Notes: a model not told the origin generated them from the letters alone. Numbered from the stretch's first letter, positions 8,184-17,166 are shown. The stretch is DNA of 64,000 nt from Pelagovum sp. HNIBRBA483 (GCF_040931995.1 NZ_CP162412.1:2891001-2955000), one strand, 5' to 3'. Program-made: numbers and translations.

Positions 8184-9629
8184 TTAGTCTGCCTGCGATG
8201 CGTAGAGCAGCTTTTCCGAACAAGGCGCCACCCGCACGATATTCGTCGAACCCGGCGTGTTGAATGGCACACCCGCTGTCACCACGATCATATCGCTTTC
8301 GGTCGCCAGCCCCTCATCTTTCGCAGCATGAACAGCGGCAATAACTGCGGATTTAAAGCGGTCCACATTGCCCGTAATCACGCAGTTTGTCCCCCATGAC
8401 AGGCACAAGCGGCGCGCAGTCGCCTCAACGGATGTCAAAGCAATGATCGGCACACGCGGACGCTCGCGCGACACAAGAAGCGCAGTCGTTCCCGATTGCG
8501 AGAAACAACAAATTGCTTTGACCTGAGTCGTCTCCGCGATTTCACGCGCAGCAGCAACAATACCATCAGCCACGCTGTTGCGCTCCGCGCGACGGCTCGA
8601 TTCGATAATGTCACGATAGGTCGGATCTGCCTCCACTTCGCAAGCAACGTTGTTCATCGTCGTCACAGCCTCGACAGGGTACTGCCCCGCAGCAGACTCG
8701 GCAGACAACATGATCGCATCTGCACCTTCATAGATCGCCGTCGCCACGTCAGAGACTTCGGCGCGGGTCGGCATCGGGCTTTCGATCATTGACTCTAGCA
8801 TCTGCGTCGCGACGATCACTGGCTTGGCCGCCGCGCGGCACTTGCGCACAAGCTGCTTCTGGATCGGCGGCACGTTCTGCACCGGCAGTTCGACACCCAG
8901 ATCACCACGCGCAACCATAATTCCGTCGGATACTGCCAGAATATCGTCAAATGCCTTCACCGCCGCCGGTTTCTCGATTTTCGAAAGCACCGCTGCGCGG
9001 CCTTTGGCCAGTTTGCGGGCCTCGTCCACGTCAGCAGGGCGCTGCACGAATGAAAGCGCCAACCAATCAACGCCAAGATCACAAACAAACTCGAGGTCTT
9101 TGCGATCCTTCTCCGACAGAGCAGCAAGGGGAAGCACCACATCCGGCACGTTTACGCCCTTCCGGTTCGAGATGGTGCCACCGACCACGACTTCACAATC
9201 AGCAAAATCGCGCCCGCAATCCTTAACCTTCAGGCGGATCTTGCCGTCGTTCACCAGAAGTGTCGCGCCCGGCTCCAACGCATCAAAAATCTCTTTATGC
9301 GGAAGCTGAACACGCCGCGCATCACCCGGTTCATCGCTCAGATCGAGGCGGAAGGATGCGCCGATTTCCAGCTCTTCTTCACCATTAGCAAACGCGCCAA
9401 CGCGCAGCTTCGGCCCTTGAAGGTCTGCCAGAATAGCAATCGGAGATCCGACGTCCTTCTCAACTTTGCGAATAATCGCATGCCGTTCGGCAATTTCAGA
9501 ATGCTCGCCGTGGCTCATATTAAGCCGGAAAACATCCGCGCCCGCCTCAACCAGCGCCCTGATCATCTCGTAATCTGACGATGCCGGACCAAGCGTGGCC
9601 ACGATTTTCACATTGCGATGCCGTCTCAT
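8184..9629 (-). CDS. pyk: Pyruvate kinase
   Basis: A 481-residue pyruvate kinase catalysing phosphoenolpyruvate + ADP to pyruvate + ATP, the last step of glycolysis or the Entner-Doudoroff pathway. It opens with KIVATLGPASSDYEMIRAL and has FRLNMSHGEH, ILADLQGPKLRVG and the signature around the catalytic lysine, KIEKPAAVKAFDDILAVSDG, followed by MVARGDLGVELP. The C-terminal regulatory domain is complete. Length is normal. It diverges from the N-formylglutamate amidohydrolase gene. Confidence 0.98.
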   Translation of the reverse strand: MRRHRNVKIVATLGPASSDYEMIRALVEAGADVFRLNMSHGEHSEIAERHAIIRKVEKDVGSPIAILADLQGPKLRVGAFANGEEELEIGASFRLDLSDEPGDARRVQLPHKEIFDALEPGATLLVNDGKIRLKVKDCGRDFADCEVVVGGTISNRKGVNVPDVVLPLAALSEKDRKDLEFVCDLGVDWLALSFVQRPADVDEARKLAKGRAAVLSKIEKPAAVKAFDDILAVSDGIMVARGDLGVELPVQNVPPIQKQLVRKCRAAAKPVIVATQMLESMIESPMPTRAEVSDVATAIYEGADAIMLSAESAAGQYPVEAVTTMNNVACEVEADPTYRDIIESSRRAERNSVADGIVAAAREIAETTQVKAICCFSQSGTTALLVSRERPRVPIIALTSVEATARRLCLSWGTNCVITGNVDRFKSAVIAAVHAAKDEGLATESDMIVVTAGVPFNTPGSTNIVRVAPCSEKLLYASQAD

Positions 9630-9764
9630 GCGACGTTCCTCTTTCTCAATATTTTCAGGCGGCGTTAGCGGTAACGCCCGTTTGCTGCCCTTATACGCAT
9701 TTCCATTCCAGTCACAACTGCCCTAAATACATCAAGGATTGGTGACAGGCATCGGACCGCATTT

Positions 9765-10508
9765 ATGGCACACCCGCCCTTCCATGTTTTTGGCGCAGAG
9801 CGCAACGGCCGTTGGCTCGTCACATGCGACCACGCGAGCAACTTTGTGCCCGATTGGATCAATGGTGGCGATCTAGGCCTCCCGCCCGAGGATATGCGGC
9901 GCCATATCGCCTATGATGTCGGTGCGGCAGGCCTAGCCAAAGCTTTGGCAGATGCCCTAGACAGCCCCGCGATCCTCTCCGATTTCTCCCGTCTGGTGAT
10001 CGACCCCAATCGCGGCGCTGACGACCCGACCCTCCTGATGAAGCTCTATGACGGCTCGATCATCCCCGCCAACCGTCACGCCGGAGCGGAAGAGTTACAA
10101 CGACGCATGGATCGGCTCTACACGCCCTACCATAACGCCCTCGGTGAAATTGCCGCGCGGCGCAGCGATACAGTGATCCTTTCAATCCACAGCTTCACGC
10201 CGCAGCTGCGCGGCCGCCCGCCCCGCCCTTGGCAGGTGGGCGTACTCTATTCCCACCGCGACGAGCGGTTGGCCCGTACGACGCTCGCGCGGCTGAATGC
10301 CGAGGCGGACCTTTGCGTTGGTGACAACGAGCCATATAGCGGCCATCTGCCCGGCGACGCGGTTGACCGTCACTCCTTGCAGCACGGGCGCCCGAACGTC
10401 TTGATCGAACTGCGCAACGATCTCATATCAGATGAAACCGGCCAAAAGGCATGGGCCACCCGCCTAGCGCCTTTGTTGGAAGCCGCGCTCGCCGACAGCG
10501 GCCTCTGA
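9765..10508 (+). CDS. N-formylglutamate amidohydrolase family protein
   Basis: A 247-residue metal-dependent hydrolase of the N-formylglutamate amidohydrolase family. Visible family blocks are VTCDHASNFVP, FSRLVIDPNRG, VILSIHSFTPQL and RPNVLIELRNDLI. HutG-type members release formate from N-formyl-L-glutamate at the end of one histidine pathway, but no hut genes are nearby. Such stand-alone copies are common in alphaproteobacteria, so the physiological substrate is uncertain. The next gene (DUF1244) starts 26 bp downstream and is probably co-transcribed. Confidence 0.88.
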   Translation: MAHPPFHVFGAERNGRWLVTCDHASNFVPDWINGGDLGLPPEDMRRHIAYDVGAAGLAKALADALDSPAILSDFSRLVIDPNRGADDPTLLMKLYDGSIIPANRHAGAEELQRRMDRLYTPYHNALGEIAARRSDTVILSIHSFTPQLRGRPPRPWQVGVLYSHRDERLARTTLARLNAEADLCVGDNEPYSGHLPGDAVDRHSLQHGRPNVLIELRNDLISDETGQKAWATRLAPLLEAALADSGL

Positions 10509-10534
10509 CCCCTCAACGAAAAGGATCCCAACCG

Positions 10535-10852
10535 ATGGACGACCAGACCCGCATCGAACTCGAAGCCGCCGCTTTCCGCCGCCTGCGTCAGCATTTGATG
10601 GAAGATCGCACCGACGTGCAGAATATCGACCTGATGAACCTCGCCGGTTTCTGCCGCAACTGCCTGTCCCGCTGGTATCAGGAAGCCGCCAATGAACGCG
10701 GCATCGAAATGAGTAAGGAAGAAGGGCGCGAGATTTTCTACGGCATGCCGATGTCGGAATGGAAAGCCAAATATCAGACGGATGCGTCGTCAGAGAAGCA
10801 GGCCGCGTTTAAAGTAGCTTTCAAAGATAGCGTGCTGAAGGAAAACGGCTGA
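10535..10852 (+). CDS. DUF1244 family protein
   Basis: A 105-residue protein matching the DUF1244 family: an all-helical N-terminus (TRIELEAAAFRRLRQHL), a central NLAGFCRNCLSRWYQEAA with two close cysteines (CRNC), then EGREIFYGMPMSEWKAK. Family function is unknown to me. The CxxC could bind metal. The start at 10535 is chosen because family members begin near this point; the frame is open 28 codons further upstream into the previous gene. Confidence 0.85.
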   Translation: MDDQTRIELEAAAFRRLRQHLMEDRTDVQNIDLMNLAGFCRNCLSRWYQEAANERGIEMSKEEGREIFYGMPMSEWKAKYQTDASSEKQAAFKVAFKDSVLKENG

Positions 10853-10953
10853 GTATATCTGCGCCGTGACGCACCAACTCTGTTCGAAATCAAAAGTATA
10901 TGTGCATTTCAATATGCAGTATCTTGGGATCAATTCAGCAAGAGGATTGATCC

Positions 10954-11748
10954 ATGACACGAATGCCAACCTACTTCATCTCGCATGGCGGTGGGCCGTG
11001 GCCATGGATCCCCTCCATGCGGTCCGAGCTTGCGCCACTCGAGCAAAGCCTCTCAGCGATCCCATCTGAACTGCCGGAAAGGCCCAAAGCGATCCTGATG
11101 GTGTCCGGCCATTGGGAGGGCGCCGACTACGCCGTCATGCACGCACCAAAGCCGCCTATGGTCTATGATTACTCAGGATTCCCACCCGAAACCTATGATA
11201 TCGTTTACCCGGCCGACGGCGCGCCCGATCTGGCCGAAAAGACCGCGCAACTGATCGCTGATGCTGGTCTGCCAACATCACTCGATGACCGCCAAGGCTT
11301 TGATCACGGCACCTTCGTGCCAGCCTATCTGATGTATCCAGATGCCGACGTGCCACTTTTTCAGGTGTCGATGCGCGCTCATTACGATCCGGCCGAGCAC
11401 TTTGCGCTTGGCCGCGCATTGTCCCCACTGCGTGACGAGGGCGTCGTGATCATCGGCTCGGGCTTGAGCTACCACAACCTGCGCCTCTTTGGTCCCAGCG
11501 CGAAGGAACCGTCGCATGCGTTCGACACTTGGCTGACCCAAACACTCGACACCCCGCCGCAGGCCCGCACCAAAAGCCTGATTGATTGGGAATCTGCCCC
11601 CCACGCGCGCACCTGTCATAAACAAGAGGACCATCTCGTGCCGCTGTTCGTGGCGCTCGGCGCCGGCGAGGATGGGGCCGCCACAAAGACCTACTATCAA
11701 GAAGGCATCTTTGGCGGCGTGACGGCATCTAGCTGGCGGTTCAATTAA
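10954..11748 (+). CDS. DODA-type (LigB-like) extradiol ring-opening dioxygenase
   Basis: A 264-residue class III extradiol dioxygenase-like protein, related to YgiD and plant DOPA dioxygenase. Candidate non-haem iron or zinc ligands are in the N-terminal ISHGGGPWPWI, MVSGHWEG and DHGTFVPAYLMYP. IIGSGLSYHNLR is also conserved. Family members open catechol rings such as DOPA; the true substrate cannot be read from the sequence. A single gene with its own ~100-bp leader, convergent with the small gene at 11754. Confidence 0.85.
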   Translation: MTRMPTYFISHGGGPWPWIPSMRSELAPLEQSLSAIPSELPERPKAILMVSGHWEGADYAVMHAPKPPMVYDYSGFPPETYDIVYPADGAPDLAEKTAQLIADAGLPTSLDDRQGFDHGTFVPAYLMYPDADVPLFQVSMRAHYDPAEHFALGRALSPLRDEGVVIIGSGLSYHNLRLFGPSAKEPSHAFDTWLTQTLDTPPQARTKSLIDWESAPHARTCHKQEDHLVPLFVALGAGEDGAATKTYYQEGIFGGVTASSWRFN

Positions 11749-11753
11749 CTGGT

Positions 11754-11978
11754 TCAAAATCGGTCGGGAAAGCAGCTCATCATGGCCTGCACATCCTCGG
11801 CTGATGAAAACGCTTCGGGATTGCGGTCAAGCATCTCGTTTACAAAAGCGCGGCGCGCCCGGGTTTCTTCCTCCAAAGAAACGCGCGGCCGCCGCCCTTT
11901 CGGGAGCAATCCAAAGATCAGTTTGTTCCAAGATGGCAAAGCAAAAATCGGATGAAGTGTGTTGGTCGGGCTGGTCAT
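11754..11978 (-). CDS. Small conserved hypothetical protein
   Basis: A 74-residue protein with no recognised domain. The first half contains an amphipathic stretch (LPSWNKLIFGLLPKGRRPR), the second half is helical and acidic (EEETRARRAFVNEMLDRN). An AGAGG site 8 nt before the ATG supports translation. It ends 5 bp from the dioxygenase stop, convergent. Probably cytosolic; function unknown. Confidence 0.65.
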   Translation of the reverse strand: MTSPTNTLHPIFALPSWNKLIFGLLPKGRRPRVSLEEETRARRAFVNEMLDRNPEAFSSAEDVQAMMSCFPDRF

Positions 11979-12064
11979 CGTTCGGTCCTCTCTGCTGATG
12001 TCATCAGGTTAGGCACCGACTCAAAACAGTGGTATCCGCCGCAAATTTGTGCTGTTATTCAAAA

Positions 12065-12952
12065 ATGAATAGCGATGTATTCGACTGGGCCGATATTCGG
12101 GTTTTTCTCGCGGTCCTGCGACACGGCTCAACGTTGGCCGCAGCGCGGGCGCTAGACATTGCACAACCCACTGTCGCACGGCGGATCGACCGGTTCGAAC
12201 ACAGCATTGGCCTGACTCTCTTCGAGCGCGACACGCGCGGCTTTCATCCCACAGACGCCGCACGCACCCTGCTTCCGCTGGCCGAGAGTTTAGAGGCCGC
12301 AGCCACAGCCCTGTCATTGCAAATAACAGACCTGCGGCAAACACGACCTATCCGCCTGACCGCTTTCTCGCAAAACCTCTCTGGCCGCGTGCTGGAAATC
12401 CTCGATGGGTTCCACACCCTCCACCCCGAAATCACCCTCGAATTTCTTCCCTCCACCCGCCCCTACGACCTGTTGGCAGGGGAGGCCGATGTGGCAATCC
12501 GGCTAACGCGCAGCACGCCGGAACCCAATTTGATCCAGCGCCATGTCAGCACGGCAAAATTCGCCATGTTCGCCGCGCCCTCATACATTGCGAAATACGG
12601 ACGACCAAAAGCTTTGGACAATCTCAAGGGTCACAAGTTCTTGTCTTTCAAACGCGATGACTCGCCGCCAGCCTTCCACAATTGGCTGATCGAACGCGTT
12701 GGTCCAGAACAGATCACGGCCACCTTCAGCGAACTTGAACTGGCTCATGCAGCCCTGCGGGCCGGTCGCGGCATAGCGATCACAAATATCCGACTGATGG
12801 AAAATGACCCCAGCGTTGTTCAGTGTTCGGAGCCAATAGAAGAGCTTAACGCCGAACACCTGATCCTCACCTCGCCCGCAGCCTACCGCCGGCCGGAGGT
12901 CAAAGCCTTCATCAAATTTTTTGCGCCACGCTACACCGCGCTCTTTCGCTAG
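12065..12952 (+). CDS. LysR family transcriptional regulator
   Basis: A 295-residue LysR-type regulator. The winged helix-turn-helix occupies residues ~5-65 (VFLAVLRHGSTLAAARALDI, QPTVARRIDRFE). The substrate-binding domain has LAGEADVAIRLTR. ATG at 12065 is preferred over upstream in-frame codons. It converges with, and overlaps by 4 bp, the homocysteine methyltransferase gene that ends the minus-strand D-amino-acid block. It could regulate that block (a LysR protein, DgcR, controls dgcN in described systems), but it is at the distal end and the link is inference only. Confidence 0.93.
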   Translation: MNSDVFDWADIRVFLAVLRHGSTLAAARALDIAQPTVARRIDRFEHSIGLTLFERDTRGFHPTDAARTLLPLAESLEAAATALSLQITDLRQTRPIRLTAFSQNLSGRVLEILDGFHTLHPEITLEFLPSTRPYDLLAGEADVAIRLTRSTPEPNLIQRHVSTAKFAMFAAPSYIAKYGRPKALDNLKGHKFLSFKRDDSPPAFHNWLIERVGPEQITATFSELELAHAALRAGRGIAITNIRLMENDPSVVQCSEPIEELNAEHLILTSPAAYRRPEVKAFIKFFAPRYTALFR

Positions 12953-13920
12953 TGGCCGGTATCGGCGGCGCTCCTCTTCACCGCCAAAACCTGCCGCGCC
13001 ACCTCCTGCAAATGCGGAGCGTCCGTTCCGCAGCACCCTCCAGTCACATTGATATGTGGAAACCGCCGCACGACGTCACCCATCTGCTGGCCAAGCTCAA
13101 CCGGATCGCCCTCCTCCAGATGCCCGAGCTTGCACAAAATGCCATGATCCAATGAGGACGCATTGGGCCTGATCCCTCTGAGTCGCTTCATCCACGGGCC
13201 AGTCACCTCAAGGGCTGGCTCGAAATCGACAGGATGATTGCAATTGATCATGTAGAACGCAGGTGCTGCACCCGTCGCTTCTTCGACAGCGCTGATCGCA
13301 TCGCCCAGCGTCGGTCCGGTTTTGAGCACCGCATCCGAATTCAGCGAAAAGGACATGATTATCGGCACGCCTGCCGCTTTCGCCGCACGCACCACGCCGA
13401 TGGCTTCGTCCACATGGTTGAACGTCAGTGCCGAAACAAAATCCGCCCCGCCGTTCTTCGCAGTCGCAATCTGTATGGAGTGGTATTCTTCCGCCTCATC
13501 CGCTGACATGGAAAGACCCGCATCATAGGCATCGCCACGCGGGCCAATGCAACAGCCAACGGGGATCGGGGCAGCCTCGCTCGCATATTCGCGCGACAGT
13601 TCAGCGTAAATATCCAGCCCCTTCAACGTCAGATCCTCCAACTCGGCCGGAAACATGCCGAGCAGTGTTCCCCAATCGGGGCTAGAGCGATAATGAACCC
13701 CATCCAGAAGATGGCCCACCCCAAATTCCTGCGCGACTTCGATCAGGCCGCGGTGATAGGCGATCAGGTCATCGACAAACCTGTCATCCTTTAGCAGCTC
13801 GAACAGGCAGAAATGCCGAAGCTCCCACCCTTTCTTGTACATCAAAGTGGTCTCGATCCCCGCTTCCGTCAGGAAAAGCGGGTCAGAATCGTTGGGCAAA
13901 CGACGCGTTGGGTCTGGCAT
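12949..13920 (-). CDS. Homocysteine S-methyltransferase family protein
   Basis: A 323-residue zinc-dependent methyltransferase of the BHMT/MmuM group. Zinc ligands are visible as the cysteine in MINCNHPVDF and the cysteine pair in VTGGCCGTD. LTEAGIETTLMYKKGWELRH resembles the N-terminal barrel strand. Family members move a methyl group from betaine, S-methylmethionine or similar donors to homocysteine; the donor here is not evident. It follows the D-amino-acid transaminase gene by about 55 bp on the same strand. Confidence 0.88.
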   Translation of the reverse strand: MPDPTRRLPNDSDPLFLTEAGIETTLMYKKGWELRHFCLFELLKDDRFVDDLIAYHRGLIEVAQEFGVGHLLDGVHYRSSPDWGTLLGMFPAELEDLTLKGLDIYAELSREYASEAAPIPVGCCIGPRGDAYDAGLSMSADEAEEYHSIQIATAKNGGADFVSALTFNHVDEAIGVVRAAKAAGVPIIMSFSLNSDAVLKTGPTLGDAISAVEEATGAAPAFYMINCNHPVDFEPALEVTGPWMKRLRGIRPNASSLDHGILCKLGHLEEGDPVELGQQMGDVVRRFPHINVTGGCCGTDAPHLQEVARQVLAVKRSAADTGH

Positions 13921-13975
13921 GGCAGTCTCCTTTGGACACCCGCCAGCCTATCACTGCACCGTCAAATAACCAAAA

Positions 13976-14839
13976 TCAGATGGCAGCCTTACGGCTTTCC
14001 TCTAGATAGATCTCCCGCAGGCGCGGAGCCACCGAGCCGGGCGTCCCATCGCCCAGCGTCACGCCGTCGATTTCAACCACCGGCATCACAAAGGTCGATG
14101 CAGAGGTAATGAAAGCCTCATCAGCCGCCTTTGCCTCGTCGATGGTGAACGAGCGCTCCTCCACCTCCATCTGCGCCTCACGCGCAAAGCGCAGCACCGC
14201 CGCACGGGTGATTCCGTGTAGAATGTCGTTCGAAAGGGCGCGGGTGATGATCTTGTTACCCTGCACGATATAAGCGTTGTTCGAGGTGCCTTCAGTGACG
14301 AAGCCATCTTCGATCATCCACGCATCGTCGGCACCGGCTTTCTTCGCCATCATCTTACCCATCGACGGGTACAACAGCTGCACTGTCTTAATGTCCCGCC
14401 GACCCCAGCGGACATCCTCGATAGAGATGACCTTGATGCCTTTCTGCGCAACGGGGCTTTCTGCCAATCCGGGTTTGGACTGGGTGAACAGCACCAATGT
14501 CGGCTTCACCACCTCGGGATCAGGGAATACGAAATCACGATCACCGGCCGATCCACGGCTGACTTGCAGATAGATCATCCCGTCTGTGATGTCATTGCGC
14601 ACCACCAGCTCCCGATGGATTTCCAACAGCGAATCGAATGCCTCGGGCTTGGGGATGTCCAGTTCGTTCAGCGACCGCTCAAGACGCGCCAAATGCCCGT
14701 CAAAATCGATCAGCTTTCCACCCAGAACCGAAGTCACCTCATACACACCGTCAGCCATCAGGAACGAACGGTCAAAGATTGAAACCGTAGCCTCTTCTTC
14801 AGGGAGGTAAGCGCCATTGACGTAAACTGTGCGGGACAT
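13976..14839 (-). CDS. dat: D-amino-acid transaminase
   Basis: A 287-residue PLP fold-type IV (class IV) aminotransferase. The PLP lysine is in RRDIKTVQLL and the partner glutamate in FVTEGTSNNAYIV, both as in D-amino-acid transaminase; branched-chain enzymes of this fold differ around these sites. It would interconvert D-alanine or D-glutamate with their 2-oxo acids. The start at 14839 (MSRTVYVNG) is preferred over an in-frame ATG at 14869. It sits directly downstream of dgcA and dgcN, consistent with a role in D-glutamate and D-alanine turnover. Confidence 0.9.
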   Translation of the reverse strand: MSRTVYVNGAYLPEEEATVSIFDRSFLMADGVYEVTSVLGGKLIDFDGHLARLERSLNELDIPKPEAFDSLLEIHRELVVRNDITDGMIYLQVSRGSAGDRDFVFPDPEVVKPTLVLFTQSKPGLAESPVAQKGIKVISIEDVRWGRRDIKTVQLLYPSMGKMMAKKAGADDAWMIEDGFVTEGTSNNAYIVQGNKIITRALSNDILHGITRAAVLRFAREAQMEVEERSFTIDEAKAADEAFITSASTFVMPVVEIDGVTLGDGTPGSVAPRLREIYLEESRKAAI

Positions 14840-14906
14840 TGCATCGATCCTTTCAGGTTTTCTCTGCATTGCCGCGCGGCGGCGCGAAGGTCAAGCCACT
14901 GGCGTA

Positions 14907-15866
14907 TCAGCCCCAGAGAGCGGCAACAGGCGGATGCACACCCTTCGCGTCGAAAACCAGCGCCGGATCACGGTCCTCCGCCAGCAACAGCGGCCCATCC
15001 AGATCGGTGAACATGACGCCTTGCGCCACCAGTGTCGCAGGGGCCATTGCCAGCGAACTGCCGACCATACAGCCCACCATGATGCCAAAGCCAGCGGCCT
15101 GTGCGTCAGTTTTCAATGCAAGTGCTTCGGTAAGGCCACCTGTCTTGTCGAGCTTGATGTTGACCACGTCATATTTGCCTTTCAGCGCTGGTAGGCTGGC
15201 GCGATCATGGCAGCTTTCGTCGGCGCACACCGGCAGCGGCCGCGCAATCTCGGCCAGCATATCATCCGCGCCCGCAGGTAAAGGCTGCTCCACCAATGCC
15301 ACCCCGAGCCGAACAAGATGCGGCGCCAGATCGGCATAAATGTCAGCGGTCCAGCCCTCATTTGCATCCACGATGATCCGCGCCTGCGGGGCGCCGCGCC
15401 GCACAGCTTCGAGCCGCGCCATATCATCTGCGGTGCCCAGTTTGATCTTCAACAGCGGACGATGCGCATGCTGCCGCGCCTTGGCTTCCATCGCCTCTGG
15501 CGTGTCAAGCGACAGCGTAAAGGCCGTCTGCTCCGGCGCTGGGGCGGGTAAACCAGCCAGCTCCCAAACCCGCTTGCCTTCACGCTTTGCCGCATGGTCC
15601 CAGAAGGCACAATCCAGCGCATTGCGGGCAGCCCCAGCGGGAAGCGCATCCTGCAAATCTGCCCACGCTCCGTCAAAGCCTTCGATCTGCACGATCACGC
15701 TTTCAAGCGTTTCATCGTAGCGGGCGTAAGGCACACATTCGCCACGCCCCGTTACCTTGCCATCATTCACAGTCACGGTCAGCACTTCAGCCGCCGTCCG
15801 TGACCCACGCGAGATCGTAAATACTTCCGCCAAACGAAAAGTCTCGGCACGCACACTGATCCGCAC
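14907..15866 (-). CDS. dgcA: N-acetyl-D-glutamate racemase / dipeptide-epimerase-like enolase superfamily enzyme
   Basis: A 319-residue enolase-superfamily protein of the muconate lactonising subgroup. Catalytic features visible are the KxK motif in LLKIKLG, metal ligands in IIVDANEGW, VEQPLP and CADES, and the opposing lysine in NIKLDKTGG. Older annotations call such proteins L-Ala-D/L-Glu epimerase. When adjacent to a DUF1611 gene the pair corresponds to the described marine D-glutamate pathway, where DgcA converts N-acetyl-D-glutamate to the L form. That assignment rests on the neighbour. It begins 31 bp after dgcN ends. Confidence 0.85.
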   Translation of the reverse strand: MRISVRAETFRLAEVFTISRGSRTAAEVLTVTVNDGKVTGRGECVPYARYDETLESVIVQIEGFDGAWADLQDALPAGAARNALDCAFWDHAAKREGKRVWELAGLPAPAPEQTAFTLSLDTPEAMEAKARQHAHRPLLKIKLGTADDMARLEAVRRGAPQARIIVDANEGWTADIYADLAPHLVRLGVALVEQPLPAGADDMLAEIARPLPVCADESCHDRASLPALKGKYDVVNIKLDKTGGLTEALALKTDAQAAGFGIMVGCMVGSSLAMAPATLVAQGVMFTDLDGPLLLAEDRDPALVFDAKGVHPPVAALWG

Positions 15867-15897
15867 AGGTCTATCCTCCGATCTTCAGGTTCCCAGC

Positions 15898-16899
15898 TTA
15901 CAGTGCGGCAAGCGCATCCACCAAACGCCCCGCACCATGGCGGAACGGATCAACGGCAGGCAGGCCCATACGCGCCTCAACCTCGGCCAGATAGGCCGTA
16001 GCTTCGTCGTCGCTCATCGCCTTGGTATTGACCGAAATGCCCACGACCTTGCAATCGGGGTTCGCGATTCGCGCCAACGGCAGAGCCATATCCCGCAGCG
16101 CCTCAAGCGATGGCAGCTGATAATCCGGCAAACCCCGCATGTGCTTGCGCGATGGTTCGTGGCTGAGGATGAGCGCATCCGGTTGCCCGCCATGAATGAG
16201 CGCCATCGTCACACCCGAGTACGACACATGGAACAGGCTCCCCTGTCCTTCGATGATGTCCCAATGATCCGCGTCATTGTCGGGCGTCAGCCATTCAACG
16301 GCTCCGGCCATGAAATCGGCTACAACCGCATCGAGCGGCACACCCTCACCTGTGATCAGAATGCCTGTCTGCCCCGTGGCACGGAAAGAGGATTTCATCC
16401 CACGCGCCCGCATCTCGGCATCAATGGCCAGAGCGGTATACATCTTTCCAACCGAGCAATCAGTGCCAACCGCCAACACCCGCTTGCCTGTACGCTTCTT
16501 GCCATTAGCAATCGGGTACTGGATCGTCGGGATGCGGACGTCGAACATCTGGCGCCCCTCGGCTTCGGCCACCGCCACCAGCTCTGGCTCGTCGCCCAGA
16601 AGGTTGTGCAGACCGCTGGCAAGGTCAAAGCCCATGCGCAACGCTTCAATCAAGACTTCTTTCCAAGCGGCGCTAATCACCCCGCCGCGATTGGCCACGC
16701 CAACCACCAGCGTCTGCGCACCGGCATCACGCGCTTCCTGCAACGTCATGTCCGGCACACCGACATCTGCGCCACAACCCGCCATACGGAACTGACCGAC
16801 CGCATATTCCGGTCGCCAGTCTTTGATACCTTGCGCAACCTTCGCCGCGAGGTCGTCCGGCGCATCACCGAGAAACAGCAAGTAGGGCGTCTTGATCAT
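15898..16899 (-). CDS. dgcN: DUF1611 family protein, probable D-glutamate N-acetyltransferase
   Basis: A 333-residue DUF1611 protein. It carries a P-loop-like VGTDCSVGKMYTAL, the conserved VDALVADF-like segment and IIEGQGSLFHVSYSGV. In described systems DgcN N-acetylates D-glutamate, feeding DgcA. Start at 16899, with GGAGG 6 nt upstream, is preferred over ATG 16911, which precedes that site. First gene of a minus-strand block with dgcA, a D-amino-acid transaminase and a homocysteine methyltransferase. It diverges from mcl1 across a 267-bp AT-rich gap. Confidence 0.85.
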   Translation of the reverse strand: MIKTPYLLFLGDAPDDLAAKVAQGIKDWRPEYAVGQFRMAGCGADVGVPDMTLQEARDAGAQTLVVGVANRGGVISAAWKEVLIEALRMGFDLASGLHNLLGDEPELVAVAEAEGRQMFDVRIPTIQYPIANGKKRTGKRVLAVGTDCSVGKMYTALAIDAEMRARGMKSSFRATGQTGILITGEGVPLDAVVADFMAGAVEWLTPDNDADHWDIIEGQGSLFHVSYSGVTMALIHGGQPDALILSHEPSRKHMRGLPDYQLPSLEALRDMALPLARIANPDCKVVGISVNTKAMSDDEATAYLAEVEARMGLPAVDPFRHGAGRLVDALAAL

Positions 16900-17010
16900 T
16901 GTGGCCTCCATGTCCGTACAATCCGATAAATCGCAGCGAACCTGCGGGATGGCATCCCTAAATCAGCAAAAAATCAAAATTTTTCGGGCAATCATTCGAT
17001 TGATGAACCC

Positions 17011-17092
17011 TTTTGCACAATTTTCTGTCGCAAAATCTCCGCACCGCGAATCTTTTCGCCTTGCAGCGCGATAAATTTCTGCACCTGCGAAA
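17011..17092. promoter_or_regulatory. Cluster of inverted repeats upstream of mcl1
   Basis: The AT-rich gap between dgcN and mcl1 holds three inverted repeats within 82 bp. These are TTTTGC (17011-17016) with GCAAAA (17030-17035), GCGAA-TCTT-TTCGC (17046-17059) and TTTCtGCacctGCgAAA (17076-17092). All share TTYGC/GCRAA half-sites, which suggests one dimeric regulator. RamB/ScfR-type regulators of short-chain acyl-CoA and glyoxylate metabolism recognise similar TTGC/GCAA elements. The last repeat ends 74 bp before the mcl1 start. The operator role is inferred. Confidence 0.45.
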
Positions 17093-17166
17093 TGATCCTT
17101 GAATGCTGCGGCGCAATAATCTACCCAAACTGGGACCAAGATTGAAACTTCATTGCCGGAGCACCC

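Noticed and set aside
13981-14839. Branched-chain amino-acid aminotransferase as an alternative call
   Set aside because: The fold is the same, but the residues around the PLP lysine and the EGTSNNAY block follow the D-amino-acid transaminase pattern, and the neighbours are D-glutamate genes.
15757-16929. Plus-strand frame of 390 codons
   Set aside because: Antisense to dgcN and dgcA, which have clear catalytic motifs on the other strand.
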